Origin: Oceanispirochaeta sp. M1
GTDB lineage: Bacteria > Spirochaetota > Spirochaetia > DSM-2461
DNA: 41,788 nucleotides
NCBI RefSeq assembly: GCF_003346715.1
Contig: NZ_QQPQ01000041.1
Location: forward strand, 1-41,788
Direction of reading: 5' to 3'
Shown: one piece after another, positions 32,421 to 40,820 of the stretch
Numbering within the stretch: position 1 is the stretch's first letter
How the letters are laid out: each line of letters begins with the position of its first letter
Notes under the pieces: generated by a model
What the model was told of the DNA's origin: nothing
The model's database searches: none
What the model saw: only the letters and a program-made list of their open reading frames with translations
Made by a program: the position numbers and the translations under genes

Positions 32421-34664
32421 GTTTTTTTCCTTTGCCGCCTCTGGGGTCGGCAGTTTTAATTTGAATTTTTTAAGACTCAGCGAATTGCTGACTACAGAGA
32501 CGGAGCTGAATGCCATGGCGGCTCCTGCAATAATCGGGTTTAACAGACCCATTGCAGCAAAGGGTATTCCGATTGAGTTGTAGAAGAATGCCCAGAACAG
32601 ATTCTGCCTGATCTTTCCCATTGTCCTGCGGGAGAGTTGGATTGCTGCTGCGATTTCCCTCAAGTCCCCCCGCATCAGTGTGATGTCGGAGGACTCCATT
32701 GCTATATCGGAGCCCTGGCCCATGGCAATTCCCGTATTCGCCGTTGCCAGGGCGGGAGCATCGTTTATACCGTCTCCCGCCATAGCGACAATATGACCGG
32801 CCTCTTGAAGTCTCTTTATTTCACTGGCCTTCCCTTCGGGGAGGACTTCCGACAGCACATGGTCCACACCGGCTTCTTCGGCAATAGCCCTGGCGGTCCG
32901 TGCATTGTCTCCGGTGATCATGTAAACTTCCAGCCCCAGATCTTTCAGCATCTTGACTGCCTCGGCAGAATGCTCCTTGATTCTATCGGCTACAGGGAGG
33001 AGTGCCAGAACCTTTCCGGACTCATTGTCCGCCATGATAATCACGGTATTGCCCCTGTCTTCAAGCTCCTCTTTCTGCTTCAGAAAAGAATTCTCATCTC
33101 TCTCCAGAGTTATTCCCGCTGAGCGGATAAATCCCTCCTTGCCGATAAGGTATTCCCTGCCCTCTAGTTCCGCCTTGATTCCCTGTCCGGGAACAGCTGT
33201 AAAATTTTCAGTTTTTCTTATAGTTGAACCAGCCATACGGGCTGCATTAACTACGGCCTGTGCAAGGGGATGTTCAGAGTTGTTCTCGAGACTTCCGGCC
33301 AATTCCAGAAGGGTCTCCGGACTCATTTCCCGGTTTATGGGGATAAGTTCCTTCATTTCGGGTTTCCCCCGGGTTATTGTTCCTGTCTTGTCGAGTACCA
33401 CAGCTGTCAGTTTGCCTGCAGCCTGCAGAATCTCACCATTTTTAATAAGAATACCCCGACCTGCACCTACTCCTGTTCCAACCATAATGGCTGTGGGAGT
33501 CGCCAGACCCAGGGCGCAGGGGCAGGCAATCACAAGAACTGCCACGGCTGCCACAAGGCCTCCGCTGAAATCATTAAGAACAAGGGTCCAGGTAAGCAGG
33601 GTGACCAGTGCTATTCCCAGTACTACGGGAACAAATACCGCCGCTACACGATCCGCCAGTTTCTGAATTGGAGCCTTGGAGCCCTGTGCCTCTTCCACCA
33701 CCGCAATAATCCGGGAAAGAACTGAATCTCTACCAACATGCTCTGCGGTAAAACGGATAGAACCGTAACTATTTATGGTTCCACTTACGACGCTGTCTCC
33801 GGGGCTCTTTTCAACCGGCATACTCTCTCCGGTTATCATGCTCTCATCAACAGCCGTATTCCCTTCCAGAACCGGACCATCCACGGGAATACGTTCACCC
33901 GGCCGGATTAGTACTATGTCTCCCGGTACTACATCTGCGATGGGAACTTCTATTTCGATTCCTTCCCGTTCGACTCTGGCTGTCTTAGTCTGCAGTCCCA
34001 TTAGTTTCTTTATGGCTTCCGAGGTCTTTCCTTTGGCTCCGGCTTCAAGATATTTTCCCAGAAGAACAAGAGTAATAATGATGGCAGATGCTTCAAAATA
34101 GAGATCTCCCATACCTGAGGCAGCTTCGGAAGATAAAAATCCTGTATAAATACTGAAAAAGTAGGCCGAGGAGGTTCCCAGGGCCACGAGGAGGTCCATT
34201 CCGGGACTACCTGCCTTGAGTGACTTCCATGCTCCTTTGTAGAATCGGAAGCCGATCCAGAACTGAACCGGAGTGGCAAGCAGCAGTTGCAGCAGCGGCT
34301 CATGGAGTATATGCAGAGCCTTTATATCAAAGAGCATTGCAACCATTGCTAAAAGAAGGGGAGTGCTGAGGAGTGCGGAAATCAGGGTGTGAATTTTCAG
34401 TTTTTTCAATTCCCCGGCTTTTTCTTTTTCCTGATCGCTATCATCTTCATCCTGAGGGAGGCTGGCAGCGTAACCGGCGTCAACCACACTCTTGATGATC
34501 TCTTCTATATCTGTTTTTGAAGGATCATAGCTCACGGTTGCTTTTTCTGTAGCCAGATTCACGGCCGCCATATCGATGCCTTCGGTTTTTTTAATTCCTT
34601 TTTCAACATGGGCCACGCAGGAAGCACAGGTCATACCCTTTATATTTAGCTGTATTATTTCCAT
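32223..34664 (-). CDS. copA: Copper-exporting P1B-type ATPase with N- and C-terminal metal-binding domains
   Basis: The protein has about 813 residues. An N-terminal HMA domain has GMTCASC (residues 10-16). Membrane helices follow, then TGES, the copper-site CPC in [15 protein letters not shown], the phosphorylation motif DKTGTIT, the SEHPLA ATP-site motif and [12 protein letters not shown] second HMA domain (GMSCNHC) is fused at residues 749-813, where most CopA proteins end. The ATG at 34664 has the better-spaced ribosome-binding site (AAAGG); one two codons upstream is possible. The protein pumps Cu(I) out of the cytosol. It follows csoR, and its mRNA has an unusual recoding or internal-start site before the second HMA domain. 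Confidence 0.95.
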   Translation of the reverse strand: MEIIQLNIKGMTCASCVAHVEKGIKKTEGIDMAAVNLATEKATVSYDPSKTDIEEIIKSVVDAGYAASLPQDEDDSDQEKEKAGELKKLKIHTLISALLSTPLLLAMVAMLFDIKALHILHEPLLQLLLATPVQFWIGFRFYKGAWKSLKAGSPGMDLLVALGTSSAYFFSIYTGFLSSEAASGMGDLYFEASAIIITLVLLGKYLEAGAKGKTSEAIKKLMGLQTKTARVEREGIEIEVPIADVVPGDIVLIRPGERIPVDGPVLEGNTAVDESMITGESMPVEKSPGDSVVSGTINSYGSIRFTAEHVGRDSVLSRIIAVVEEAQGSKAPIQKLADRVAAVFVPVVLGIALVTLLTWTLVLNDFSGGLVAAVAVLVIACPCALGLATPTAIMVGTGVGAGRGILIKNGEILQAAGKLTAVVLDKTGTITRGKPEMKELIPINREMSPETLLELAGSLENNSEHPLAQAVVNAARMAGSTIRKTENFTAVPGQGIKAELEGREYLIGKEGFIRSAGITLERDENSFLKQKEELEDRGNTVIIMADNESGKVLALLPVADRIKEHSAEAVKMLKDLGLEVYMITGDNARTARAIAEEAGVDHVLSEVLPEGKASEIKRLQEAGHIVAMAGDGINDAPALATANTGIAMGQGSDIAMESSDITLMRGDLREIAAAIQLSRRTMGKIRQNLFWAFFYNSIGIPFAAMGLLNPIIAGAAMAFSSVSVVSNSLSLKKFKLKLPTPEAAKEKNMETIIKVEGMSCNHCKMSVEKAAGSVKSVSSAIVNLEKKELSLSVDESRIDEVKSAIREAGFTAL
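32421..32435 (-). promoter_or_regulatory. A_AAA_AAC slippery heptamer and internal ribosome-binding site in copA
   Basis: The minus-strand codons read AAG GAA AAA AAC ATG. The zero-frame A_AAA_AAC is a classic -1 ribosomal frameshift heptamer. Slipping there reads CAT GGA AAC AAT TAT TAA, giving a stop after five codons and a CopA without the second HMA domain. The overlapping AAAGGA can also seat ribosomes for the ATG. No clear downstream pseudoknot was seen by eye. Confidence 0.5.
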
Positions 34665-34683
34665 TTTCATGTCCTTTCAGGGA

Positions 34684-34977
34684 TCATTTTGTCATTTTTC
34701 CTATGGTCGCAAGTAGCTCATCCACAGCTTCCAATTCTCCAGCCTGAATCTGATGTACAATACAGCCCTTCATGTGGGCTTCCAGAAGAGCCTTCTTTAC
34801 TCCGCCAATTGCAGATTCCACACTCATGAACTGATGAAGAATATCGTCACAGTACACGTCTTCTTCTATCATCCGGCTGATTCCTCTGATCTGTCCCTCG
34901 ATTCTTTTCATCCGGTTGACCATGTTCTGTTTGGTCTCATAGGGATGATGGGCCTTTCTTATCTCTTTTGATGGCAT
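34684..34977 (-). CDS. csoR: CsoR-family copper-sensing repressor
   Basis: The 97-residue all-helical protein belongs to the metal-sensitive repressor family (DUF156). The Cu(I) ligands of CsoR are all present: Cys43 (VYCDDI), His68 and Cys72 (AHMKGC). It represses until Cu(I) binds. It starts next to an ATACC...GGTAT operator and a TTGACA promoter and is followed 13 bases later by copA, so it autoregulates the copper-efflux operon. Confidence 0.93.
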   Translation of the reverse strand: MPSKEIRKAHHPYETKQNMVNRMKRIEGQIRGISRMIEEDVYCDDILHQFMSVESAIGGVKKALLEAHMKGCIVHQIQAGELEAVDELLATIGKMTK

Positions 34978-34984
34978 ATATAGG

Positions 34985-35001
34985 ATACCCCCCTATGGTA
35001 T
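34985..35001. promoter_or_regulatory. Probable CsoR operator
   Basis: ATACC (34985-34989), a C/T-rich centre and GGTAT (34997-35001) make a short inverted repeat around a run of six C residues, the usual shape of CsoR operators. It lies just upstream of csoR and next to the -10 box of its promoter. Confidence 0.6.
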
Positions 35002-35030
35002 ATATAAAGTAATAGTAGTAATGTTGTCAA
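35002..35030 (-). promoter_or_regulatory. Predicted csoR-copA promoter
   Basis: On the minus strand a perfect TTGACA (35025-35030) lies 17 bases from TTATAT (35002-35007). The CsoR operator begins directly after the -10 box, so the repressor would block RNA polymerase. Confidence 0.65.
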
Positions 35031-35098
35031 GTATTGATTCCAGGATATATATGTATCTTTTGCTTTAATAAGATATTTTTTTCAACTATTCTCTACCC

Positions 35099-36004
35099 AT
35101 GAGTATAGAAAAACACCATGACTGGAAAGGAATAGCCTCCGACTGCTATCCCTGTTCTATCAACCAGGCAAAAGCCGCATCCCGTCTTGCGGGTCTCGAT
35201 GAAGAGCAGACGAGGCGAATCATATCCGTCGCAGAAACAGAACTGAAAAACTCCAGAACAACGCCCATTCTTGTTCAGCATATTGTCCGACGGGTGACAG
35301 ATGCCATTATATGTGAAAAAGAGGAGTCTCCGGATTTTGATATCTATAGGGAGATCAAGAGACAGTCAAATGACCTTGCATTATCTTCGGTAGGGAAATT
35401 TCAGAAAATCATCGATGGGAGCAGCTCTCCTCTGGAGAAGGCAATACAAATTGCCTCGGCAGCTAATATTATTGATTTTGGTGCAAATCACTCGGTGGAT
35501 GTGGAAGAAGAACTACGGAGTCTGAGTGATATAGCCTTTGACTGCTATAATATTACAGAGTTTAGAAACAGATTGGCAGGTTCATCCACTCTGCTTTATC
35601 TCTGTGATAACTGCGGTGAAATTGTATTTGACATGCCCCTCATAAGAGAGATTCAGTCCGAGTATCCAGACATCAGGATCACAGCTGTATTCCGGGATAA
35701 AGCCATCATCAATGATGCTACTCTGGAGGATGCGGAAGCTGTGGGATTCACATCACTTGTACCTTGTATTTCCAGCGGTTCGGTCTATCCCGGTACGGTT
35801 CTACCCGAGACCAGCAATGAATTCAGGAAGCTATATGATTCAGCGGATATTATTATCTCCAAGGGGCAGGGGAATTTTGAAACTCTTCTTCCAACCGGGG
35901 ATAAGCGTATTTTCTTTCTGCTGCGTATAAAATGCGAATATATGGCACAGCTGTCGGGAGTTAAGAAGGACTATCTGGTACTGATGCAGGGGCAGGAGAA
36001 ATGA
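35099..36004 (+). CDS. DUF89 / ARMT1-like protein, possible damage-control phosphatase
   Basis: The 301-residue protein has the DUF89 landmarks: an N-terminal CYPC pair (Cys16, Cys19), FGANHSVDVEEE, the metal-binding LCDNCGEIVFDMPLI loop, FRDKAIINDATLEDA and IISKGQGNFETL. Characterised members are metal-dependent phosphatases that remove damaged or excess phosphometabolites; the CxxC subgroup is found in prokaryotes. No clear ribosome-binding site precedes the ATG; a TATTCT box six bases upstream hints at a leaderless mRNA. It is divergent from csoR-copA, with no evident functional link. Confidence 0.85.
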   Translation: MSIEKHHDWKGIASDCYPCSINQAKAASRLAGLDEEQTRRIISVAETELKNSRTTPILVQHIVRRVTDAIICEKEESPDFDIYREIKRQSNDLALSSVGKFQKIIDGSSSPLEKAIQIASAANIIDFGANHSVDVEEELRSLSDIAFDCYNITEFRNRLAGSSTLLYLCDNCGEIVFDMPLIREIQSEYPDIRITAVFRDKAIINDATLEDAEAVGFTSLVPCISSGSVYPGTVLPETSNEFRKLYDSADIIISKGQGNFETLLPTGDKRIFFLLRIKCEYMAQLSGVKKDYLVLMQGQEK

Positions 36005-36062
36005 CAGGACGACTCCCAAACACTCTTTTATGGATATAAGCTCCCGGAGCTGAATGCTATCA

Positions 36063-36677
36063 TCACTTATTTACCCGGAATAGTTCAATAAGCCTTACAA
36101 GCGCCTCATGTGCGGTTTTCTCTATGTCATATTTGCCATCATGCAGACACCAGTCATAGAGAAGACCTCTGGAAAACCTGAGAATATAATTTGTAATATA
36201 TTCCGGGGAGAGGTCTGAGCGGATTTCATTCTTACCCTGGCCTTCTCCGATAATCTCCTTGAGAATAACAGTGATGACCCGGTCCTCGGATATGAAAAAA
36301 TCATTTCCATGCTGAATCTGACTCTTGTAGGTCTGGATGATAAGATCTATGCCGAGTTTTACGGCATAGAGAATCTGATAATCAATAAACTCGACAATCC
36401 TGTCAAGATAATTCTCTGCACTGAGGGAATTCCGGACATGTTTATCGAAGTACTCATCACATTCCGAATACCCTTCAATGATTATATCATCCTTCGACTT
36501 GTAATAATGATAGAAAAGCCCCTTGGAAATCCCTGCAGTCCTGCATATTTCATTAATGGTGACCTTATCAAAACCCTGTTTTTCTATAAGCTCTCTTGCG
36601 GTTGCAAAGATATTTTGTTTTGTCCGTTCGGCCTGGAGCTGCCTGTTGGTTTTATTGTTTTCGGATTTACTAATCAT
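36063..36677 (-). CDS. TetR-family transcriptional regulator
   Basis: The 204-residue protein has an N-terminal helix-turn-helix typical of TetR (VTINEICRTAGISKGLFYHY, residues about 40-59) and an all-helical ligand domain. It is divergent from the aconitase-X operon, and a TGACCATGGTCA palindrome lies in the gap, so it likely controls that operon and possibly itself. The ligand is unknown. No strong ribosome-binding site is visible before the ATG. Confidence 0.92.
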   Translation of the reverse strand: MISKSENNKTNRQLQAERTKQNIFATARELIEKQGFDKVTINEICRTAGISKGLFYHYYKSKDDIIIEGYSECDEYFDKHVRNSLSAENYLDRIVEFIDYQILYAVKLGIDLIIQTYKSQIQHGNDFFISEDRVITVILKEIIGEGQGKNEIRSDLSPEYITNYILRFSRGLLYDWCLHDGKYDIEKTAHEALVRLIELFRVNK

Positions 36678-36715
36678 TTACATATTATAACATGCCGTGT
36701 TAATATCGCATAGAC

Positions 36716-36727
36716 TGACCATGGTCA
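36716..36727. promoter_or_regulatory. TGACCATGGTCA palindrome, candidate TetR operator
   Basis: This is a perfect 12-base palindrome in the 81-base gap between the TetR gene and the aconitase-X operon. A looser TAACA-N5-TGTTA repeat (about 36687-36701) lies next to it. Either could be the TetR site. Confidence 0.45.
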
Positions 36728-36758
36728 ATGAATGAGGTCAGCGAAAGGAGCACTGGTT

Positions 36759-38048
36759 TTGAGTAATATTAATATGTTAATAACCCCTGACGAACAGGAT
36801 GTTCTCGATGGAAACAGAGGAGAGACTCTTCGGAAGGCACTTGAATCTGTTGTCAGGTATGGGGAAGTTTTCGGTGCAGAAAAACTGGCAGATGTCAAAC
36901 ACCCTATTCATATGGTTACGTCTTTTGGAGTTCCTATTCTGACTCCCGTTTATTCACTGATGGATGAGCTTATCGAGGCCGGTCTCAAGACCGAATATCC
37001 CTTCACTGTTGATCCCCGTCCCATCGATTATAAGAATGTCTCCTGTTCCCTGCTGGAAAAAATTGTTTTCAGTAAGGTTATGTACGGGAAACAGGCTTCT
37101 TATGAAAAACAGCTGAAGGCAGTGGGACTAAAGTCGGATAAAGCTTTTTCCTGCACCTGTTATATGGATGAAGTCGGAAACATTCCGGCCAAGGGAGATA
37201 TTATTGCATGGGCCGAATCATCTGCCGTAGTCTATGCAAACTCAGTTCTTGGTGCCAGAACCAACCGGAATTCAGGTATCCTGGAACTTCTATGCGGTAT
37301 AACCGGTAAGACTCCTGTGTTCGGATTTCTCACCGATGAGGGCCGTAAGGCTGACTGGCTTATTGAAATTAAGACATCAAAAGTTCCTGAGGCTCAGGTT
37401 CTGGGCAGTGCCATAGGCATCAAGGTTATGGAAGATGTTCCCTTTATCAGAGGGCTGGATACTTTTATGGGAGCCGGGCTTGATACCAGTGCTAAAGATT
37501 ATTTAAAGGATATGGGGGCCGCGACTGCTTCAAACGGAGCCGTTGGTCTTTATCATGTTGAGAACATGACTCCCGAAGCTGTCGAGGAGGGAGATCAACT
37601 GCTGCGCAAAGATTATAAAACTTATGTGATCGATGATGCAGAGCTGAAGAGAGTTAAAGACTCCTATCCTGTGATGTGGAAGGATAAGGACGCCCAGCCT
37701 AAATACTGCTTTATCGGATGTCCTCATCTCTCTTTCAACCAGATTCAGCAATGGACGGAGCGTATAGAAGAGGGTCTTAAGAATTCAGGACGGAAGAAGG
37801 TCGGTATTAAAACGACTCTAACTGCTGCTCCGGAAGTCGTTGAGAGGCTGAAGGAAGATACATCCCTCCATAAACGGCTCCTGGCAACAGGAGTGAGCAT
37901 CAGTTCAATCTGTCCTCTGATGTATATGAATAATCCCCTATGCAGCAAGAAGCCTGTAATAACCAATTCAAACAAGCTCAGAACTTATACAAGCTGCAGA
38001 TATTTAACTGATGATGAAATAATTGAGTCAATTACAAGGAGTCGATAA
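36759..38048 (+). CDS. Aconitase X, large subunit (DUF521)
   Basis: The protein has about 429 residues. Conserved AcnX features include FSCTCYMDEVGNIPAKGDII, WAESSAVVYANSVLGARTNR and the C-terminal FIGCPHLSFNQIQ and TSCRYL motifs, with several Cys residues that could bind Fe-S. The start is TTG at 36759: AAAGGAG (36744-36750) lies eight bases upstream, while the earlier in-frame ATG at 36732 has no ribosome-binding site. Characterised bacterial AcnX enzymes dehydrate cis-3-hydroxy-L-proline; archaeal ones act on mevalonate 5-phosphate. The stop overlaps the small-subunit start by one base (TAATG). The bacterial hydroxyproline role is favoured but unproven. Confidence 0.9.
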   Translation: MSNINMLITPDEQDVLDGNRGETLRKALESVVRYGEVFGAEKLADVKHPIHMVTSFGVPILTPVYSLMDELIEAGLKTEYPFTVDPRPIDYKNVSCSLLEKIVFSKVMYGKQASYEKQLKAVGLKSDKAFSCTCYMDEVGNIPAKGDIIAWAESSAVVYANSVLGARTNRNSGILELLCGITGKTPVFGFLTDEGRKADWLIEIKTSKVPEAQVLGSAIGIKVMEDVPFIRGLDTFMGAGLDTSAKDYLKDMGAATASNGAVGLYHVENMTPEAVEEGDQLLRKDYKTYVIDDAELKRVKDSYPVMWKDKDAQPKYCFIGCPHLSFNQIQQWTERIEEGLKNSGRKKVGIKTTLTAAPEVVERLKEDTSLHKRLLATGVSISSICPLMYMNNPLCSKKPVITNSNKLRTYTSCRYLTDDEIIESITRSR

Positions 38049-38497
38049 TGGAATTTAAAGGAAGGGTCATTCTTGATGGTTCATTGACTGCCGAAGCCGT
38101 AGTCAGCAGGCAGGGTTTTAATACACTCGCATCTTGTCAGAAATCGGTCATGGCCAAAAAGAAACAGATAATCTGTTCAGATCAGAATAATCCCTCAATC
38201 TATAATAAAAATCTCACAGGGAAAGTTCTCTGTTTGCCCAAGACCATTGGTTCAACCACCGGAGGGATGGTTCTTCAGACGATTGCGGATCTGGGTATTG
38301 CTCCTGCAGCAATGCTTTTCTCCGAGAATATCGATTCTCTTGCGGCAAGTGGAGTGATACTGGCAGATATCTGGAATGGTCATAGAATCATCACAGTCGA
38401 TGGACTGGGAGATGATTTTCTAAATAGTGTACAGGATGGCATGACAGTCGAAATAAGAAAAGACGGAACCGTTATTCTGAAAGAAGGGGAACAATAG
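38048..38497 (+). CDS. Aconitase X, small (swivelling) subunit (DUF126)
   Basis: The 149-residue protein matches the DUF126 swivel domain that caps the active site of AcnX: the GRVILDGSLTAEAVVSRQGF start, then KVLCLPKTIGSTTGGMVLQT and a C-terminal beta-rich segment. It follows the large subunit with a one-base overlap (TAATG) and is followed five bases later by the flavoprotein gene, so all three should be co-translated. Confidence 0.9.
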   Translation: MEFKGRVILDGSLTAEAVVSRQGFNTLASCQKSVMAKKKQIICSDQNNPSIYNKNLTGKVLCLPKTIGSTTGGMVLQTIADLGIAPAAMLFSENIDSLAASGVILADIWNGHRIITVDGLGDDFLNSVQDGMTVEIRKDGTVILKEGEQ

Positions 38498-38502
38498 AAC
38501 AT

Positions 38503-40770
38503 ATGAATAATCAGGAAAGAATTAAGAAACTGGTGGACGGCTTCGGCACATGGTATGAAGATGAAAAGCTCCTTGAAAGTGGAAAGATGAGCTCTGCACT
38601 CCATCCTTATACCTCAATGTTTTCACCCATTCAGATTAATAGACTTAAGATAAAAAACAGGCTGGTGATGGCACCCATGGGAAACATCAGCATGGCCGAA
38701 GAAACAGGGCGGCCCTCCACAAAAATGGTCCAGTATTTTGCCAGACGTGCCGAGGGTGGTGTAGGTTTGATTACATCGGGACTGGTTCCCATAAGTCATG
38801 GAATTGATAATACGGTGACCGAAATGGGAGACCGCTCGTATTTTCCGCGTATAGACAAGAGCCGCTCTGTTTTCTCAGGCTGGCGCGATATTGCAGAGAA
38901 GTGTCATGCCCATGACACATCCTTCTTTATTCAATTGACCCCCGGCCTCGGCAGGGTGGGATCTCCGGAATGTCTGGTTAATAAGATGAAATTCCCCATC
39001 TCCGCATCCTGGAATCCAAACTTTTATATACCGGCCATTCCCTGTAAACCTATTTCGGGCAGAGCCGCCTGGAAAATCATAAAAAATGCAGGACAGGCTT
39101 CTGCAGATGCTAAATCATTAACAATCGATGGAGTCTATCTTCATGGTCATGAAGGTTATTTTCTGGAACAGATGACCAATCCAGCCTTTAACAGAAGGAA
39201 GATCGGCAAGTTTGCAGACTGGAAGGCTTTCGGGGTAGAGATGGTTAAGGAGATCAGAAAGAGGACCGGTAAATCTTATCCTATAATGTATCGAATTGAT
39301 CTTTCTCTTGTACTCAACGAAACCTATACCACAAAGATGAATGATGTAAAATCTCTCAAGAAGTTCAGAAACGAGCGCAGCGTAGATATGACACTGGATT
39401 ACATGAAAGACCTTGTGGCAGCGGGTGTCGATGTCTTTGATGTTGACCTTGGCTGTTATGATAACTGGTGGCTTCCCCATCCTCCGGGACCCATGCCTCC
39501 CGGATGTTTTCTTGAGGTTTCACAAATCGTCAAGGAGTATTTCGCAGAGAATAAAATTATCTCTAATGCGGGAGTGGAAGTGCCTGTGGTAGGTGTAGGA
39601 AAGCTGGGATATCCCGATGTCGCCGAGGCTGCTCTCCGGGATGGCCAGTGTGATATGGTAATGCTTGGCAGGCCTCTTCTTGCGGATCCTGACTGGCCTA
39701 AAAAAGTCTATGCGGGCCGTGTCGATGAGATTGCACCCTGTATCGGTGATCAGGAAGGCTGCATTAATGAATTTGTAGAGGGTGGCCATCCTCAGTGTGC
39801 CATTAATCCTATAACAGGATTTGAAGATATATTTAACGGCACGGAGATGACAAGGGTTGATAAACCTAGAAAAGTCGCCGTTATGGGAGCGGGTCCTTCA
39901 GGTGTTATGACAGCTCTTACGGCAGCACGCCGGGGCCATGATGTAACCCTTTTTGAGAAGAGAGACGAGATCGGAGGAATGTTGAATCCCGGCTCCCGTC
40001 CCAGTATCAAGTTTGATATTATCAACTATTTAAATTATCTGAAAAAACAAATTGAGCTTTGTTCCAAAGAGCATAACTTGAGTCTGAAGCTTAATACAGC
40101 ACCCACTCCGGATCAATTGAAAGCTGAGGGCTGGGATGTCATCGTAGCCTCCACCGGAACCGCACAGAAAAGGCCTCCTGTAAAAGGGATTGAAGCCTCC
40201 AATGTTATTTTTGCAGTTGATCTTCTCAGAGACCCGTCCCTTGCCGAAAAAGCTGAAAATATTGTTGTTGTGGGCGGCGGTGTCGTAGGTTGTGAAACTG
40301 CCTATTTTCTCAGACATGAGAAGGGTAAAAATGTACAGCTTGTGGAGATGCTGCCCCAAATAATGGAAGGTGTCTGTACGGCAAACAGGGGATACCTCAT
40401 ACATTATCTGGAAGAGCTGGGAGTACCTCTTCATAACTGCACAATGCTTAAGGAAGTAAAGGGCAGATCCGCAGTGATAATGAAGAACCAGTCGAAGACT
40501 GTTCCCGACCCCTATGTAACCTGGTCTCCCATTCTTCCGGAGAATATTGAAAATCCCTTTGCCAAGGCAATAAAGGATAAACCGGAAGAGATTGAGATCG
40601 ATGCGGATCTTATCGTTCTTGCTGCCGGAGCTGTTCCTGATGACTCCTTCTTTTATGAGTGTCAGGAAAAGAACAGTGCGCCGGAAATTCATAATATAGG
40701 TGACTCTTCCAGATGCGGAAGAGTGTTTGAAGCGGTAAAGGCTGCCTATCAGATAGGTACCAGTATTTAA
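38503..40770 (+). CDS. Old-Yellow-Enzyme-type FMN/Fe-S/FAD oxidoreductase (2,4-dienoyl-CoA-reductase-like)
   Basis: The 755-residue protein has an N-terminal OYE barrel (FSPIQINRLKIKNRLVMAPM to MVMLGRPLLADPDWPKK), an Fe-S loop (C413, C420, C432), then an FAD domain (VAVMGAGPSGVMTALTAARR) and an NAD(P) domain (IVVVGGGVVGCETAYFL). This is the FadH / BaiCD / trimethylamine-dehydrogenase layout. The second cluster cysteine is replaced by Asp416 in CIGDQEGC, where relatives have C-X2-C-X3-C. GGGGAA precedes the ATG. It is the third gene after the AcnX pair. A role in reducing or oxidising the dehydration product is inferred. Confidence 0.92.
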   Translation: MNNQERIKKLVDGFGTWYEDEKLLESGKMSSALHPYTSMFSPIQINRLKIKNRLVMAPMGNISMAEETGRPSTKMVQYFARRAEGGVGLITSGLVPISHGIDNTVTEMGDRSYFPRIDKSRSVFSGWRDIAEKCHAHDTSFFIQLTPGLGRVGSPECLVNKMKFPISASWNPNFYIPAIPCKPISGRAAWKIIKNAGQASADAKSLTIDGVYLHGHEGYFLEQMTNPAFNRRKIGKFADWKAFGVEMVKEIRKRTGKSYPIMYRIDLSLVLNETYTTKMNDVKSLKKFRNERSVDMTLDYMKDLVAAGVDVFDVDLGCYDNWWLPHPPGPMPPGCFLEVSQIVKEYFAENKIISNAGVEVPVVGVGKLGYPDVAEAALRDGQCDMVMLGRPLLADPDWPKKVYAGRVDEIAPCIGDQEGCINEFVEGGHPQCAINPITGFEDIFNGTEMTRVDKPRKVAVMGAGPSGVMTALTAARRGHDVTLFEKRDEIGGMLNPGSRPSIKFDIINYLNYLKKQIELCSKEHNLSLKLNTAPTPDQLKAEGWDVIVASTGTAQKRPPVKGIEASNVIFAVDLLRDPSLAEKAENIVVVGGGVVGCETAYFLRHEKGKNVQLVEMLPQIMEGVCTANRGYLIHYLEELGVPLHNCTMLKEVKGRSAVIMKNQSKTVPDPYVTWSPILPENIENPFAKAIKDKPEEIEIDADLIVLAAGAVPDDSFFYECQEKNSAPEIHNIGDSSRCGRVFEAVKAAYQIGTSI

Positions 40771-40791
40771 AACAATTTCATGCACATGGAT

Positions 40792-40818
40792 AGGGCAGGG
40801 TCTGAATGATCCTGTCCT
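40792..40818. terminator. Possible bidirectional terminator
   Basis: AGGGCAGG (40792-40799) and CCTGTCCT (40811-40818) pair over 8 bp, with one G-U, around an 11-base loop. The hairpin lies between the convergent flavoprotein and isomerase genes. GTCTACTCTGTTTT follows on the plus strand. Confidence 0.5.
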
Positions 40819-40820
40819 GT

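Noticed and set aside
32953-33666. 237-codon frame antisense to copA
   Set aside because: It is Ser/Thr/Pro-biased shadow coding opposite conserved CopA motifs.
36039-36051. AGCTC-CCG-GAGCT hairpin as terminator between DUF89 and TetR genes
   Set aside because: The stem is only five pairs with a 3-base loop and lacks a U-run.
40030-40785. 251-codon open frame antisense to the flavoprotein
   Set aside because: It is a shadow of the well-supported OYE gene, with no ribosome-binding site and an amino-acid mix unlike a real protein.
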